A stretch of DNA of 64,000 nt from the NCBI GenBank assembly GCA_030765065.1, contig CM060989.1:55442001-55506000 (forward strand), in the 5' to 3' direction. This document shows, piece by piece, positions 46,361 to 56,885 of the stretch. Source of the DNA: Deroplatys truncata (lineage: Eukaryota > Arthropoda > Insecta > Mantodea > Mantidae). The notes under the pieces are model-generated. The model was not told the origin of the DNA and made no database searches. It was given only the letters and a program-made list of their open reading frames with translations. A program made the translations under genes and the position numbers. Position 1 is the first letter of the stretch. Every line of letters starts with the position of its first letter.

Positions 46361-47470
46361 AAACTGCTGCGCTCAATTCTGTTAGTCCCCGTATTTTTAC
46401 AAAAGTTAAAATGGAAAGTTGTACGAGACGTACTTTTGTAATAAAATACATGCTTATAAATATAAACTGACATTTTTAAATAAGAGACTCAAATTCTGAA
46501 ATATATTTAGATTCCGAATCAAGACCACAGTCAGTTTTAAATAAAACAGGAAATCTTAACTTCCATACACATACGATACGTTAAAATAATTCATATCTAC
46601 ATTCCGAAATAAAGCGCGTTTAATATTACATAGTTCACAGAAATGCAATTTGGAATGAATAAATACTACACACTGAATAAGAATGCAGTGATTTACGGAA
46701 TATAGTACCAACTCGTAGAGAAGAGATATAATTCAAACGTTAGTTTGTGAATTTAAATATAAACAACATTTCGAACACTAGAAAGTTTTTAAATACACAG
46801 AACTGAAACAATAGGATAAAATACTGAACATTTTGTGAAGTATGATATCATGGTTAGAGGAGCTTAAAACAAGTACCCTTAAAAATTTCAATCCGAAGCT
46901 CTTGCGAATTTCAAACTACATACGTTTTCAAAAATGCAAAACACTTCTCTTTGCTTTTTCCGCTGTGTTCTTTAGCTCTTCATCCTGTCAGGTAACCAAA
47001 CGGAAACAAAAGAAATCTACTCACTTTTCATCATTTAACTGCCACTTGCTATACGCACCCGGAGCACCAGAGTACAACCTGCAGGGAGCAAGGACCTCGA
47101 AGCCCAGTATGATCGATAATCCGGGACAAATCTCCGCCGCCCCTCCCCCCACCAGTAACAGGTAGTTGAGCTTAGCACGCATGAGAGCAAAATTAAATAT
47201 CTCATTTAAATCCAAAATATTCAATTATGAGAGAGGGAGGGGGAGGGAGAGTGTTTGCTTTGCCTGGGAGCAAAGTGAAAAATTTAAATGCTGTTTGCAT
47301 TTCGTTTTACTGGTGCAAAGACCAAAGGGTTACACAAACTTATTGTGGGGAAATGCCAAATGTTAACCCCATATGGCTGAATTCCTACATTTATAAGCCT
47401 TTGAATTATATGATGCTTGAAATACAAATAATAGAATTAATTATGCAACGGTGCATAAAGTGAACACGTG
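46361..47470. other. unassigned; CpG-richer patch at 46980-47170
   Basis: Mostly AT-rich. The patch at 47040-47165 is markedly richer in GC and CpG, with open frames on both strands but no recognisable domain. It could be a promoter or first-exon region or a transposon fragment; I cannot tell which. Confidence 0.3.
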
Positions 47471-47473
47471 TAG

Positions 47474-48487
47474 ACTACGAACCGGCTGCGCGGTGTTTTT
47501 CCTGTCCGCGTCCTCGACGCTCGTTGCCATCTGCCGCTATCATAGAAAAGCGCGGATGAAACCATACATTTTTAAAACTACTTTTAAAGGCTTTACTTGC
47601 CATCTTTATGAAAGGAGATGCTGAAACTGGCCACCGTCGTTGTCTATACATTTTTGGCACCTCTTTAGGAAACTATCCATCACTCGCCGTAGTTCACGTT
47701 GAGAAATGCTGGCAATTTCCTGGCGGATATTTTGTTTCAATTTTTCCAGGGTGTGTACACTTATACACTTTGTTTTAAGATACCCCAGAGATAGAAATCG
47801 CAGGGGGTTAGGTCGGGGGACCGAGGGGGTCATAAATCTCTACTAATAATTCTGTCCTCAAAGGCACTTTCAATTCTCATCGAAATATTGGCCGTATGAG
47901 CTGTTGCAGAGTCTTGTTGAAAAAAGGCAAAATCACGCTCCCTGTTTGTTAATTCTCTAAAAAAGGGGGGTATCAACGGTTGACTCGAAAAAATTGACAG
48001 GGAGCGTGATTTTGCCTTTTTTCAACAAGACTCTGCAACAGCTCATAGGCCAATATTTCGATGAGAATTGAAAGTGCCTATGAGGACAGAATTATTAGTA
48101 GAGATTTGTGGCCTCCTCGGTCCCCCGACCTAAGCCCCTGCTATTTCTATCTCTGGGGTAGCTTAAAACAAAGTGCACAAGACAAACCCACACGCCCTGG
48201 AAGAATTAAAACAAAATATCTGGCAGGAAATTGCCAGCATTTCTCAACGTGAACTACGGCGAGTGATGGATAGTTTTCTAAAGAGGTGTCAAAAATGTAT
48301 GGACAACGACGGTGGCCAGTTTCAGCATCTCCTTTCATAAAGTTGGTAACTAAAGCCTTTAAAAGTAGTTATAAAAATGTTCTATGGTTTCATGCGCGCC
48401 TTTCTACGACAGCGGCCGACGCAACGAGCGCCGAGGACGCGGACAGGAAAACAGCGCGCAGCCGGTTCGTAGTTTTTTGGCTCTCCG
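47474..48487. mobile_element. palindromic CAG-TIR mariner-like element
   Basis: The two ~0.5-kb halves are inverted copies of each other. The left half encodes on the minus strand, and the right half on the plus strand, the same 3' part of a Tc1/mariner-superfamily transposase: FAFFQQDSATAH, RSPDLSPCYFYLWG (Asp replaced by Tyr), then QREL and SFLKRCQKCIDND, ending HLLS. The motif GGGAGCGTGATTTTGCC near the centre occurs on both sides of ~47985. TA follows the right end; the left terminal ~16 bp are missing. It has two transposase tails and no head. Confidence 0.85.
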
Positions 48488-48672
48488 TAGTAACTGCTGT
48501 ATTAAATTATTTTTGTATAAATATTCATATTCATTATTCACTTCGTCGCAGTCATACAAATTTCTTCTGGTTATTAGCCTTGGCTTTTGTCAATAAGACT
48601 TCGACCTCCGCACTGAAGTAGTCTCATTTGTGAACTAAAATGGATCGGCATGAATCCAGCTGACTACTGCTT

Positions 48673-48750
48673 CTCAACCGGAAATATGCTTTTGGTGTTC
48701 ACTGTCCGCTTTTCAGGCGGAAATATGCTTTCAGTGTTCACTGCCCACTA
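48673..48750 (+). repeat. 39-bp tandem duplication
   Basis: GGAAATATGCTTTTGGTGTT and GGAAATATGCTTTCAGTGTT start two adjacent units of about 39 bp. No further units. Confidence 0.6.
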
Positions 48751-49295
48751 TCTTTTCTTTGTATTATTTAGAAAGATTGACAGGAAGCAAGGATGACTAG
48801 CCAAAGTGGTGTGGGTGTGCGTGTGTCATATGGCTGTGTTAAAGATCCCCCCCCACACACACACACAACAAAAATCTTATATCCATTACAGATCCACGTA
48901 ATCCGTTAACTATAGATGATTCTCTATCTTTATTGGTACATATTTCGGTGTTATAATTAAATGTCTTAATTATCATTGCTTAAAATAAATAAAAACGAAA
49001 AAGTCTTTATTTTAACATAAATGCAACATCTCTTACAGCTCCAACAAATTCCGGTAAGCATCCGAGCATGTCAATTACTACTTATTTTACGTGGGACCAC
49101 CCCATTCTTTACCAGAGATTTGGTAACACGCAGCGATGTTCAACATTTCAGCTAACTGCGCCACGATACAGAGATGAGGTAGGGTAAGCTTCCAAGGCCA
49201 CAACTAACCATTGGAATAACTCTGGTTTCAACTGAAAATAAATCGACCTGGAAAGGGTTAAGTGTCAATAGTATTCCTATAAAACGCGAAATTTC
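48751..49295. other. no gene seen
   Basis: Mixed sequence with a short CA/C tract near 48850; no frame or repeat recognised. Confidence 0.4.
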
Positions 49296-49299
49296 GCAA

Positions 49300-50645
49300 A
49301 CCTTAACTCACTTTTTGTTATTAATGATATCATGCTTTTTAAAAAAAAAAGAAGCCTCGATTATGATTGAACCCATTTGCAAGTTGATCATGAGAAAACT
49401 TAAAAAAAGATGTAAACAAGAATATTTCAAAAACGGACAAAGCTACAAAACATTTGACATTTCGATGAGCTCTACATTTCTCTACGGTATGTTTTTGCAT
49501 AATTCTTGCAGTTTACCAGTTATACAAAATTATACAACATTCATTCAGAATGATAAGTACTTAACAGGCTATTCAGAAGAAATTTTAAGACACATTTTAT
49601 GCTCACGCGAATCTCTATGGTATTTCAATAAAAAAATCTGATGTGTTACACTCACATGACTCTCTCTACTCTTGTACAAACTATTTTTACAACGCTTATT
49701 CTCCATATGCTTCATGTTAATCGAGATATCAATCCTATAGCTAATTTTCTTGTAGATACAAGGGGAATTTGGTAGCTTATAAGCGATAGTCAAATCTTTT
49801 AAGCGCTGGTTGCTATGTGGCGCATTCCATTCTCTTTGCATGTCCAGGACATAAAAAAATGAATAACGAATTTGAGAAAAAGTATAAGTATTGGAAAATT
49901 TAAGGGAATAACAAGCAATATCTCGAAAATGGTTCACTCAACAAAAAAAAATGTATATGACAAATTGTGTTATCTTAACGCGATCTACATTTTTTGTGTA
50001 GTAAAATTTTGTCTATCTCTTATGGTTTACCAGTTATGCAAAAGTCGTTCACAATGAATACTTTTGGAGACATTCCCAGAAAATTCGACATACACATTTC
50101 ATTTGTCATGAAAATATCTTAAACATATATTTTAATCAAAATCGTTAGACATTCTTGAGAAAATTAAAATTTTCGAAAAATGTTCCATGTAAAGAGTAAT
50201 CTGGGATCGGGGGGGATTTTCTTGAAAACCTTTGTGCCGCATCTCTGGAAGATACTGAACCTAAATACCAAGTTTGGTGTTTATCCGACTGTTCGTTTCT
50301 GAGTTATGCTGTTCACAGACACAGACATGTTTCTAAAAAGGCTTTTTTTTGGATTCAGGGGGTCTCAAAACATATATTTCCGGTGAAATCTCGGTATCGA
50401 ATTTTTGGGTGGAATACAATACTTCCCCTACTTTCTATACGTAGTGGAGAAAGTAATACTTTAAGAGCTATTTTTGAGAAAACACAAAAATAACTTACTT
50501 AATGTCAGTATGAAATTTGGGCTAAACATTTTGGGTTCAGAAGACCTCAAGACATGTTTCAGTTTAGATCTCGATTTTACACAATTTTTGGGTGGAATAC
50601 AATGCTGCTTCTGCACACTATGCCTAGGTAGGAGAAAATAATGCT
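49300..50645 (+). mobile_element. old TCTGATG copy H (outer), split by a young copy
   Basis: 49300-49636 and 50455-50645 together follow the family order with many changes. To the left are CTCTACATTTCTCTACGGTA, GTTTACCAGTTATACAAAAT and CAGGCTATTCAGAAG. To the right are GAGCTATTTTTGAGAAAA, GTTCAGAAGACCTCAAGACA and TTTTTGGGTGGAATACAATG. A much less diverged copy (49637-50454) separates them. Confidence 0.75.
49637..50454 (+). mobile_element. TCTGATG copy H (inner)
   Basis: Young copy beginning after AATAAAAAAA and ending GTAGTGGAGAAAGTAA. The CA tract is reduced to a few units. It is inserted in the older family member at 49300-50645. Confidence 0.85.
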
Positions 50646-51284
50646 ACGCTGTAGCATAACAATTTCCTAGTACATTCTGGAAGAATGGGAGTTTTCTCAA
50701 ATTATACTAAGTGCGTATTACCGATTCATTTCTCCCATGTGGGGTCAAACATTAACGGCGGTGAAAATATTCTATCTTACTTGACACCTGGGGAATTTGG
50801 AGGCTAGATATTTGATCCACTCGACAGCACTAAAAAATTCGGTATTATTGGCTTTAATTTCTCCTTCAAAGCCTATACTGCACGTGACTATCATTTCTTA
50901 GACCAACTTTACGAATATAATTTTATACGAGGGGATGTTAAGTGTCCAGAGGTATCTGCTATTTTCTTTGGGGTTACTGGCGAAAAAAAACTATTACGCA
51001 AAACGTCCAATGACAACAAAACAGCTGAGATATATGCACTTTGGATGTAATCACAGGATATATACTTAGTTTATTCACTTATTTTATTTTATTTGTATAA
51101 AATAATACCTACACAGAAGACAAAACATTCACCGACATGTCTCCAAAACAGTAAATAAATGGTTATGCTATTTAACAATGGCTAGCAAACCCGCAATGTT
51201 CTGCGGTTCTAGCTCTTATGGGATGTACTGGACATTGTTTTTCCTAGTGAATACAGAATGGACCAAATCAGGTTACATGGGAAC
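50646..51284. other. no gene seen
   Basis: No supported frame or repeat. Confidence 0.4.
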
Positions 51285-51286
51285 GT

Positions 51287-51500
51287 TATGTGACGGCTCC
51301 GCGGTAATGTGTGAGGCACGCATCTGGGAGATTCCGGGTTCAATACCCGTCGACTGGCCACTGACCTTGTTTTTCGTGGTTCCTGGTCGGTAGGCGAATG
51401 CTGTGGTGGTTTCTCTACCATGATTTCATTTCCCTTTCATTCCGTTTTCTTATGTTTCGGGCGTGCTTCCTGATTTCGTGACGTGGGACTGATTTTTGAA
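51287..51500 (+). mobile_element. second tRNA-derived SINE family
   Basis: The head has box A-like GCGGTAATGTGTGAGG and box B GGGTTCAATACCC, whose stem pairs as CGGG/CCCG. The body has GACCTTGTTTTTCGTGGTTC and pyrimidine-rich CATTTCCCTTTCATTCCG. Its body differs from the GTCCTCYGYGG-type SINE copies, so it is a separate family represented once here. Confidence 0.55.
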
Positions 51501-51935
51501 ACCGAGTCGGCGACCCTTTGTTTGAGGTAGTCCACAATAATCCTTTTTTGGCATACACCATGGCCTTAAAAAGCTCCCACCGATACAAATCTAGGTGTAA
51601 TCATGAATTAAAAGCAAGAAATATGTGGGGAAAACAAGACAAATGTTACAAATGTCCACCTGTAGAATGACCCTTAACAGCTCAATTTGAATGGATTTTA
51701 ATGACATACACTTTGAGGAATGGCGAGTACGCCTGGTGCCATTGTAGGTAGGTAGCATAATGACACGGAATATAACAAAGCCCTATATCAATTATATGTG
51801 GATCTAAAACAAGGTTTGACAGAACTGATAGATCATACGTACTGAAAAACATGGCAGAATTTGGAATATCATGTAAACCAATAAGACTCACTAAAATGAC
51901 CCCAATACAGTGAGTAAAGAGAAAATCCAGAACAA
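51501..51935. other. no gene seen
   Basis: Unassigned. The end may include the degraded 5' continuation of the following LINE. Confidence 0.35.
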
Positions 51936-51939
51936 TTAC

Positions 51940-53040
51940 CAGAAGAATTTAGTATATTCACAGGCACAAGAGAAGGGGATGCTCTGTTAATTTGTTATTT
52001 AATATTGGTCTGGAGAAAATAAGATACTGATATAAACCTGGATCAATTCTTAATCGAACCACACAATTATTTGGCGTATGCAGATGATACTGTACTGTTG
52101 ATAGAAATTTAACTGCAATGAAGGAAGTCTGGATTCAAATGCAATTAGAAGCGAGCATAATGGGTAACCTTTGTCCATATGCCCTTAATATAATGAAAGC
52201 TAGATACTGTGTTTGACTCAGGAGTTTAGCTATGACCTTGTAGTTGACGTAAGCGAACTTGAGCCAGAGTTTTGTTCTTCCCTCTCGCTCTATTGTTTTA
52301 CAACCTGTTCCAAAGGAACTTATCCCTTCCTTCCTGGGACAATAAATATTATGCGAAATAGCGCCAATAATACATTACCGCATCAAACAATACAATTATG
52401 ACCATACACATGTGAAACTGCACCTGTTGACAATACTTTTTAACTGCTAGTGGTACGCTATTTGCATTGTAGGTAAGCAGCTCTCTAGTCCACTGCATGC
52501 TTGCAGTTCAAGTGCAAAGCCATTCTCCTGAGTCAACCACAGTGCACAGGAAGCAAAGTAAAAAATAGAATACATAAAAGTTATCAAACCAGTAACTATC
52601 TATGGCAGTGAGACATGGACATTAGCAGAACAGGCTAAATCCACTATAGTAGTATGGGAAAGGAACATACTGAGAAATACACTGGGTCATTTGAAAGATA
52701 ATGGTGTTTGGCGCATACGAACGTAGAAATAACAGAATTACATCAAGATAGAGATATAGTACTTACAACCGTGTCTAGGGGCAGAGCTTTAGAGATATAG
52801 TAACGATATAAAAACCATAAGATTAAATTGGATAGGACATGTAGTTAGGAGGAAAACAGAATCACTAAATTAGTTACGAATGCAAAATTGGAAAAAAGGA
52901 AGACCAAAGTTAAGATGGATAGATGAAGTATCAGAACCCTTAAGGACATCAGTGAAAACATGGAGAAGGAAAGCAGAAGATCGACTGGAATAGTGGCATA
53001 TCCTTCAGGAGGCCAAGCTCAAATTACAAGGACTTGAGCA
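51940..53040 (+). mobile_element. degenerate non-LTR retrotransposon (RTE/CR1-like), interrupted
   Basis: The left part has the catalytic box NYLAYADDTVLLIE (about 52070-52110). The right part (52560-53000) reads, across frames, IKPVTIYGSETWTLAEQA, WERNILRNTLG, then WIGHVVRRK, RPKLRWIDEV and WRRKAEDRLE. These are the conserved C-terminal words of a common arthropod LINE group. Many stops are present. A 338-bp inverted-repeat element (52206-52543) lies between the parts. Confidence 0.75.
52206..52543. mobile_element. MITE with 19-bp terminal inverted repeats
   Basis: The left end ACTGTGTTTGACTCAGGAG and the inverted right end ACTGTGGTTGACTCAGGAG match at 18 of 19 positions. The interior has no transposase. 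It interrupts the LINE at 51940-53040. A clear target duplication was not found, so the superfamily is open. Confidence 0.65.
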
Positions 53041-53405
53041 CCACAGAAGCAGCAAAATAAGTAATTTAATTTCTTTAAATCAAGCTGCAAGACACCTTGG
53101 ATGATGTCTTCAGCCCGCTTCGTAGCATCAAGCATCGCTGCCGCTGGTGTTTCAAATCGCAGTGAAAATTGGTTTGTGCGGCTCTTTTGTCATCGAGCGA
53201 TTTACGCGCTAGCAGTTTCAACTGCCGTCTCCCCCTCCACCATCCATCATGATCCACGACAGGGAAATGGAAGGTCAGATGGCGAAGTTCAGACGCGAGG
53301 TTCAACAAGCTTGATAAACCCCAGTGTCTGATCAACTGCAACTAGATTGCATCCATCACTGGACTACGTGCTAATGGTTGTTACCTGTCGTCCGAATGAG
53401 CATAC
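53041..53405. other. no recognised gene
   Basis: Somewhat GC-richer. An 88-codon minus frame (53341-53075) has no recognisable domain; this may be part of an unidentified transposon. Confidence 0.35.
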
Positions 53406-53409
53406 GAAA

Positions 53410-54235
53410 CAAGACCTTAACTTTTTTGCTTCCTCTGCATAGTTCATAGTCGGCAGAAAAGATATTGCATTCCCAAAAACTCGATACCGATATTTCAACG
53501 GAAATACACGTTTGAGGCACCTCCAATCCAAAATTATTTTTAGAAAAATTCCCATGTGTGTCTTTGAACAGCATGTCGTCCTCCGCGGTGTAGTGGTTAT
53601 CATGCTAGCCTCTAGTTCCCGAGGTCGCGGGTTCAAACCCCGTGGAGGGCGATGGATTTTTTCGGCGTAAAAATCCTTAGCATTGCTTCCTTTGGAAGGG
53701 AAGAAAAGCCGATGGCCCCCCACATTTACGGCACGTAAAAGAGCCTCAAGCTTGATAGAGGCATCTGAGCAAATTTCCGGTCTTTCACGCCCAATATAGA
53801 ATAGTACGCCAAGGACCAAAGTAGTTTAAGAGCATCTATAAATAATTTTTTTTAACAGCATAAGTAGCTCAAGATTTAAGGAAATTTCCATACCCAAACT
53901 ATTCGTTACACGGAAAACGTTTACAAAATGTTGATTTTCTCGATAGTGCCTCTAATGATGTATGTTAAGATATTGTCATGACAAATGAAATGTACATATG
54001 TCATTTTCTTGGGGTAGCCTCTGAAGTACTTCATTCTGAATAACATTCTGTAATTGGTAAACCGTAAGAAATGCACACAATCTTACTACGCAACAAATGT
54101 AGATCTCGTTGAAGTGCACAATTTTTTTTTGGGGGGGGGGGGAGGTTACCATTTCCAATGTTCCTTGTTATTCGTTTTGAATTTTCAAACTCTCATACTT
54201 CTCAACAGGCAAGCCATTCGTTTTTTACTTTCTCT
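53410..54235 (-). mobile_element. old TCTGATG copy I (minus), split by a SINE
   Basis: Inverted family order on both sides of the SINE. To the left: TTTTTGCTTCCTCTGCATAG, CTCGATACCGATATTTCAAC, GGAAATACACGTTTGAGG. To the right: AAATGTTGATTTTCTCGATA, GTAATTGGTAAACCGTAAGA, ACAAATGTAGATCTCGTTGA. Strongly diverged from young copies. Confidence 0.7.
53575..53853 (+). mobile_element. tRNA-derived SINE, copy 4, best-preserved head
   Basis: A 279-bp element with the clearest tRNA-like head: GTAGTGGTTATCATG (box A zone), GGTCGCGGGTTCAAACCCC (box B). The body has GGCGATGGATTTTTTCGG, CCTCAAGCTTGATAGAGG and TCTTTCACGCCCAATATAG. It is flanked by AACAGCAT at 53567-53574 and 53854-53861, an 8-bp target duplication inside the old TCTGATG copy I. 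Confidence 0.9.
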
Positions 54236-54285
54236 ACTACGGATAGTAAGTAGGGGAAGCATTATATTCCACCCAAAAAATTCTG
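54222..54285 (-). mobile_element. TCTGATG 3'-end fragment, minus strand
   Basis: TTTTTACTTTCTCTACTACG and AGTAGGGGAAGCATTATATT are the inverted last ~60 bp of the family. The fragment stops in CACCCAAAAAAT, where copy J begins in plus orientation: a further self-insertion at an A-run. Confidence 0.75.
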
Positions 54286-54985
54286 TGTTACACTCACATG
54301 ACTTTCTCTACTCTTGTACAAACTATTTTTACAAACGCTTATTCTCCATCTACTTCATGTTAATCGAGATGTTAATCTTATTGCTAATTTTCTTGTAGGT
54401 GCAAGGGGAATTGCTAGGCTTTAAGCGATAGTCAAATATTTTAAGAGCTGGTGGCTATGTGGAGTATTCCATTCTCTTTGCATTACCAAGACAAAAAAAA
54501 AAAAAAATTAATAACGAATTTGAGAAAAAGTATAAGTATTGGAAAATTTAAGGGAATAGCAAGCAATATCTCGAAAATGGTTCACTAAAAAAAAATGTAT
54601 ACGACATAAATTTTATATTTTAACGCGATCTACATTTATTGTGTAGTAAAATTTTATCTATCTCTTATGGTTTACCAGTTATGCAAAAGCCGTTCACAAT
54701 GAAGAATACTTTTGGAGACATTCCCAGAAAATTCGAGATAATTCATTTGTCATGAAAATATCTTAAACATATGGTATTTTTATTCAAAATCGTTAGCCAT
54801 TTTGAGAAAATTAAAGTTTTCGAAAAATGTTCCATGTAAAGGGTAATCTGGGGTGGGGGGATTTTCTTGAAAACTTTCGTGTCGCATCTCTGGAAGATAC
54901 TGAACCTAAATATCAAGTTTGGTGTTTATCCGACTGTTCGTTTCTGAGTTATGCTGTTCACAGACACACACACATGTTTCCATGT
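54286..54985 (+). mobile_element. TCTGATG copy J, 3'-truncated
   Basis: Starts TTCTGTGTTACACTCACATG and follows the family to CACACACACATGTTTCCATG. It then jumps into mariner-like sequence at about 54986. The last ~130 bp of the element are lost. Confidence 0.8.
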
Positions 54986-55885
54986 AACTTAAAACACGAC
55001 AAACCCACTAACCCTGGAAGAATTAAAACAAAATATACGCCAGGGAATTGCCAGCATTTCTCAACGTGAACTACGAGTGATGGATAGTTTCTTAAAGAGG
55101 TGCCAAAAATGTATGGACAACAACGGTGGCCAGTTTCAGCATCTCCTTTCATAAAGTTGGTAAGTAAAGCCTTTAAAAGTAGCTTTAAAAATCTGATGTG
55201 TTACACTCACATGACTTTCTCTACTCTTGTACAAACTATTTTTACAAACGCTTATTCTCCATATGCTTCATGTTAATCGAGATATCGAGATGTCAATCTT
55301 ATTGCTAATTTTCTTGTAGATGCAAGGGGAATATGGTAGGTTTTAAGCGATAGTCAAATCTTTTAACGCTGGTTGCTATGTGGCGCATTCCATTCTCTTT
55401 GCATGTCCAGGACATAAAAAAAATGAAAAACGAATTTGAGAAAGAGTATAAGTATTGGAAAATTTAAGGAAATAACAAGCAATATCTCGAAAACGGTTCA
55501 CTCAACAAAAGAAATGTATATGACATAAGTTGTGTATTTTAACGCGATCTACATTTTTTGTGTAGTAACATTTTGTCTATCTCTTATGGTTTACCAGTTA
55601 TGCAAAAGTCGTTCACAATGAAGAATACTTTTGGAGACATTCCCGGAAAATTCAAGATATACATTTCATTTCTCATGACATTATCTTAAACATATGATAT
55701 TTTAATCAAAATCGTTAGCCATTTTTGAGAAAATTAAAATTTTCGAAAAATGTTCCATGTAAAGGGTAGTCTGGGGTGGGGGGATTTTCTTGAAAACCTT
55801 CGTGTCGCATCTCTGGAAGATACTGAACCTAAATACCAAGTTTGGTGTTTATCCGACTGTTCGTTTTTGAGTTATACTGTTCACA

Positions 55886-55928
<43 letters not shown>

Positions 55929-56198
55929 ACACACACGGACACACACACACGGACATGTTTCCAAAAATGCTTTTTTTGGATTCAGGAGGTCTCAAAACAT
56001 GTATTTCCGGCGAAATCTCGGTATCGAATTTTTGGGTGGAATGCAATACTTCCCCTACTTACTATACGTAGTAGAGAAAGTAAAAATGTATGGTTTCATC
56101 CGCGCGTTTCTATGATAGCGGCAGACGGCAACGTGCGCCGAGGACGCGGACAGGAAAAACACCGCGCATCCGGTTCGTAGTTTTTTAGCTCTCTCTGT
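54986..56198 (+). mobile_element. CAG-TIR mariner-like copy, split by TCTGATG copy K
   Basis: 54986-55191 encodes the C-terminal transposase tail (words CATTTCTCAACGTGAACTAC, AAGAGGTGCCAAAAATGTAT, CAGTTTCAGCATCTCCTTTC) and enters the terminal repeat. After copy K, 56087-56198 carries the rest of the terminal repeat (GGTTTCATCC..., GAGGACGCGGACAGGAAAAA, AGCTCTCTCTG) with TA following. The 5' part is missing. Confidence 0.85.
55192..56081 (+). mobile_element. TCTGATG copy K, with AAAAA on both sides
   Basis: Complete 890-bp copy with both sub-terminal repeats and CA microsatellites around 55886-55950. AAAAA occurs at 55187-55191 and 56082-56086. Removing the copy and one A-run restores CTTTAAAAATGTATGGTTTC, the order found in the uninterrupted mariner-like element at about 61205-61232. 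This makes it the best locus for defining the element's ends. Confidence 0.9.
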
Positions 56199-56206
56199 AT
56201 ATTCAT

Positions 56207-56585
56207 ATGTAAATAATCTAGAATTGTGCACGTAGAACAGGATGCCACTGCATGCGCGGAAAGGTAAGTAGATGCATAGCTCCTTTCTACAGATACATAC
56301 GCCACCTGTGAAGGCCAGTAGAATGCCTCCCAAAGCTACTGTGACGCATAAATGGAAGCGAGTGTACTACGCAGTGAGAGCAAAGGAACACAACTGCGCA
56401 CTGCCAGAAAAATTGTCACGTTTGAGATACCGATCGATGCTAACATAATCATCGTTACCATAATACATTCTATACTCATGTTTGCTACAGACGCTGCCGG
56501 CACGTGAAGTTAACCGAGTGGCTTTGTTGGGCAGCCTTGATGAGAGCTCTTCAGCTAAGGATTTTGAAAAGAAGTGTTTCCGCAA
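56207..56585 (-). other. open minus-strand frame with one stop, unidentified
   Basis: On the minus strand one frame runs about 125 codons with a single TAG near 56366. It includes RMYYGNDDYVSIDRYLKR before the stop and VTVALGGILLAFTGGVCICR after it, the latter a hydrophobic membrane-like stretch. GC and CpG content are above the surroundings. No family was recognised; a decayed gene or transposon exon is possible, as is chance. Confidence 0.3.
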
Positions 56586-56885
56586 TTCATATGAAAAGGA
56601 CTCTCTGGTCTAGCTACTGTTTCGTTAAAAGCCATTCAGCAAAAGACTTCGCCCCTCGCTGGATGGCCACTTCAGCTCTCCACCACCGCTAATTGCAGCA
56701 AAATCTGCTCCTCTGACAAAGCATCGTAGGAAGTACAGCCGAGTAAACTGCCTTAGTTATTCCTTGCATCTCAGAGGACCCTGCAAGTTTTTCAAGAGAA
56801 GTCTGCTCAGTGGCGGCTGCTGTATAAGAGCACGTGAACACCTTAAGTTGACACCATGTGGATTTATTGATTATTTGTCTTCAAT
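56586..56885. other. no gene seen
   Basis: Moderately GC-rich, with no motif-bearing frame. Confidence 0.35.

Noticed and set aside
46980-47170. CpG-richer patch as first exon/promoter of the host gene
   Set aside because: Minus-strand frames there give no convincing donor in the phase needed by the 41225 acceptor; kept only as an unassigned patch.
53578-53652. A functional tRNA gene at the SINE head
   Set aside because: It is followed by the SINE body and flanked by an 8-bp target duplication; four other copies share the layout.
55750-56180. Recurrent ~100-codon plus-strand frames in many TCTGATG copies (e.g. MFHVKGSLGWGDFLENL...)
   Set aside because: They run through the CA microsatellite (HTHTHT) and shift frame between copies. 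Their similarity follows from DNA identity of a repeat, not from protein constraint.
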